A stretch of DNA of 7,277 nucleotides from Pyrinomonadaceae bacterium (GTDB lineage Bacteria; Acidobacteriota; Blastocatellia; Pyrinomonadales; Pyrinomonadaceae). The DNA lies in contig JACCRA010000208.1 of assembly GCA_013813825.1 (NCBI GenBank), positions 1 through 7,277 of the forward strand, written 5' to 3'. The translations under genes were made by a program, and so were the position numbers. The notes beneath the pieces were generated by a model. It saw nothing but the letters and a program-made list of their open reading frames with translations, ran no database searches and had not been told where the DNA came from. Shown one piece after another: positions 6,738-7,277 of the stretch; within the stretch, counting starts at the first letter, position 1; the number at the start of each line of letters is the position of its first letter.

Positions 6738-6822
6738 AAGCAGAGGTCAGAGGTCAGAGGTCAGAGGCCAGAAGAAGGTAGTTACTGTAACTGACCTCTG
6801 ACCTCTGGCCTCTGGCCTCTGC
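6738..6822. repeat. Intergenic heptamer hairpin D (scpB / rluB)
   Basis: Five tandem 7-base units lie at 6738-6772: AAGCAGA, three copies of GGTCAGA, then GGCCAGA. The segment 6740-6770 is complementary to 6792-6822 at 28 of 31 positions; the three differences are all A/G-type transitions. The loop holds a perfect palindrome, AGTTACTGTAACT at 6780-6792, whose last base is also the first base of the right arm. The hairpin fills nearly the whole 88-base gap, starting 2 bases after the scpB stop codon and ending 3 bases before the rluB start. No T tract follows on the minus strand. Confidence 0.88.
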
Positions 6823-6824
6823 TG

Positions 6825-7277
6825 TTAAGCTCCGCCCATCATGTCCTCGAAGTCTTCGACGTTCGGGAGTTCCGTTAAATCCTTGAGGCCAAATTGGAGG
6901 AGGAATTCTTTCGATGTGCCGTACATCATCGGACGGCCGACCGTCTCCTTGCGGCCAAAAGCTTTGATGAGACGCTTGTCCAACAGCGTCTTGATCGCGG
7001 AAGAAGACTGGACGCCGCGAATGTCTAAAATTTCGGGAACAGTGATCGGCTGCTTGTAGGCGATGACGGCGAGCGTTTCCAACGCGGCGAGTGAGAGCTT
7101 GGCCGACGGGCGCGATTTGAGAAACGCGCGGACGTGATCGTGATGTTCGGCGCGCGTCGCGAATTGCCAGCCGCCCGCCACCTCGCGCAGCATCAAGCCG
7201 CCGTTGCGTTCATTAAACTCCTTCGCCAAATCTTCGACCGCCACCTGCACCCAGCCGCGATCTTCCTTGAGCACGTC
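6825..7277 (-). CDS. scpB: Segregation and condensation protein ScpB (C-terminal part; 5' end outside window)
   Basis: This is the last 150 residues of ScpB, the winged-helix kleisin-associated subunit that works with ScpA and SMC to condense and segregate the chromosome. The reading frame is open to the window edge, so the true start lies beyond 7277; a GTG at 7274 is not taken as the start because the first winged-helix domain would be cut. Family marks are EVAGGWQFATR, then LSLAALETLAVIAYKQPIT and EILDIRGVQSSSAIKTLLDK in the second winged-helix domain, then GRKETVGRPMMYGTSKEFL and FGLKDLTELPN. The acidic tail ends VEDFEDMMGGA. The usual neighbour scpA would be expected upstream, outside the window. 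The stop codon is 2 bases from a heptamer hairpin that separates it from rluB. Confidence 0.95.
   Translation of the reverse strand, partial: DVLKEDRGWVQVAVEDLAKEFNERNGGLMLREVAGGWQFATRAEHHDHVRAFLKSRPSAKLSLAALETLAVIAYKQPITVPEILDIRGVQSSSAIKTLLDKRLIKAFGRKETVGRPMMYGTSKEFLLQFGLKDLTELPNVEDFEDMMGGA

Overview
The window is a compact stretch of bacterial chromosome. All eight protein genes lie on the minus strand, so transcription runs from high to low coordinates. The order is scpB (cut by the window edge), an rluB/rsuA-type pseudouridine synthase, a Uma2-family nuclease-like gene, an acyl-CoA dehydrogenase, meaB, methylmalonyl-CoA epimerase, a membrane-anchored PpiC-type peptidyl-prolyl isomerase, and a metallo-beta-lactamase-fold hydrolase. 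Gaps between genes are 23 to 99 bases, and no stretch above 300 bases lacks a gene. No rRNA, tRNA, CRISPR array, transposase or phage gene was seen. The DNA is fairly GC-rich. The gene content, a Uma2 gene among housekeeping genes and heptamer repeats between genes would suit an Acidobacteriota (Blastocatellia-like) genome; this is inference, not proof.

Region 5957-7277 holds scpB and rluB, a pairing common in bacteria (chromosome condensation and ribosomal RNA modification). Region 5195-5857 holds the Uma2 gene, with its own Shine-Dalgarno sequence. Region 2509-5161 is a metabolic block: an acyl-CoA dehydrogenase, the mutase chaperone MeaB and methylmalonyl-CoA epimerase. The last two serve the propionyl-CoA to succinyl-CoA route, fed by odd-chain or branched acyl-CoA breakdown; the mutase itself is not in the window. 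Region 22-2479 holds the foldase-like PpiC protein and the MBL hydrolase.

The most unusual feature is between the genes. Four of the seven junctions are filled by hairpins built from tandem 7-base units of the form NNTCAGN followed by inverted copies. Unit sequences differ between sites, but the periodicity and TCAG core are shared. Each hairpin begins at or beside the stop codon of one gene and ends 4 to 10 bases before the next start codon. The four genes after hairpins have no visible Shine-Dalgarno sequence; the three genes after ordinary junctions do. At one site the repeat runs into meaB and encodes its last 19 residues. A second oddity is the PpiC protein, in which the first strand of the parvulin domain, with one of its two conserved histidines, appears after the last strand, as in a circular permutation.
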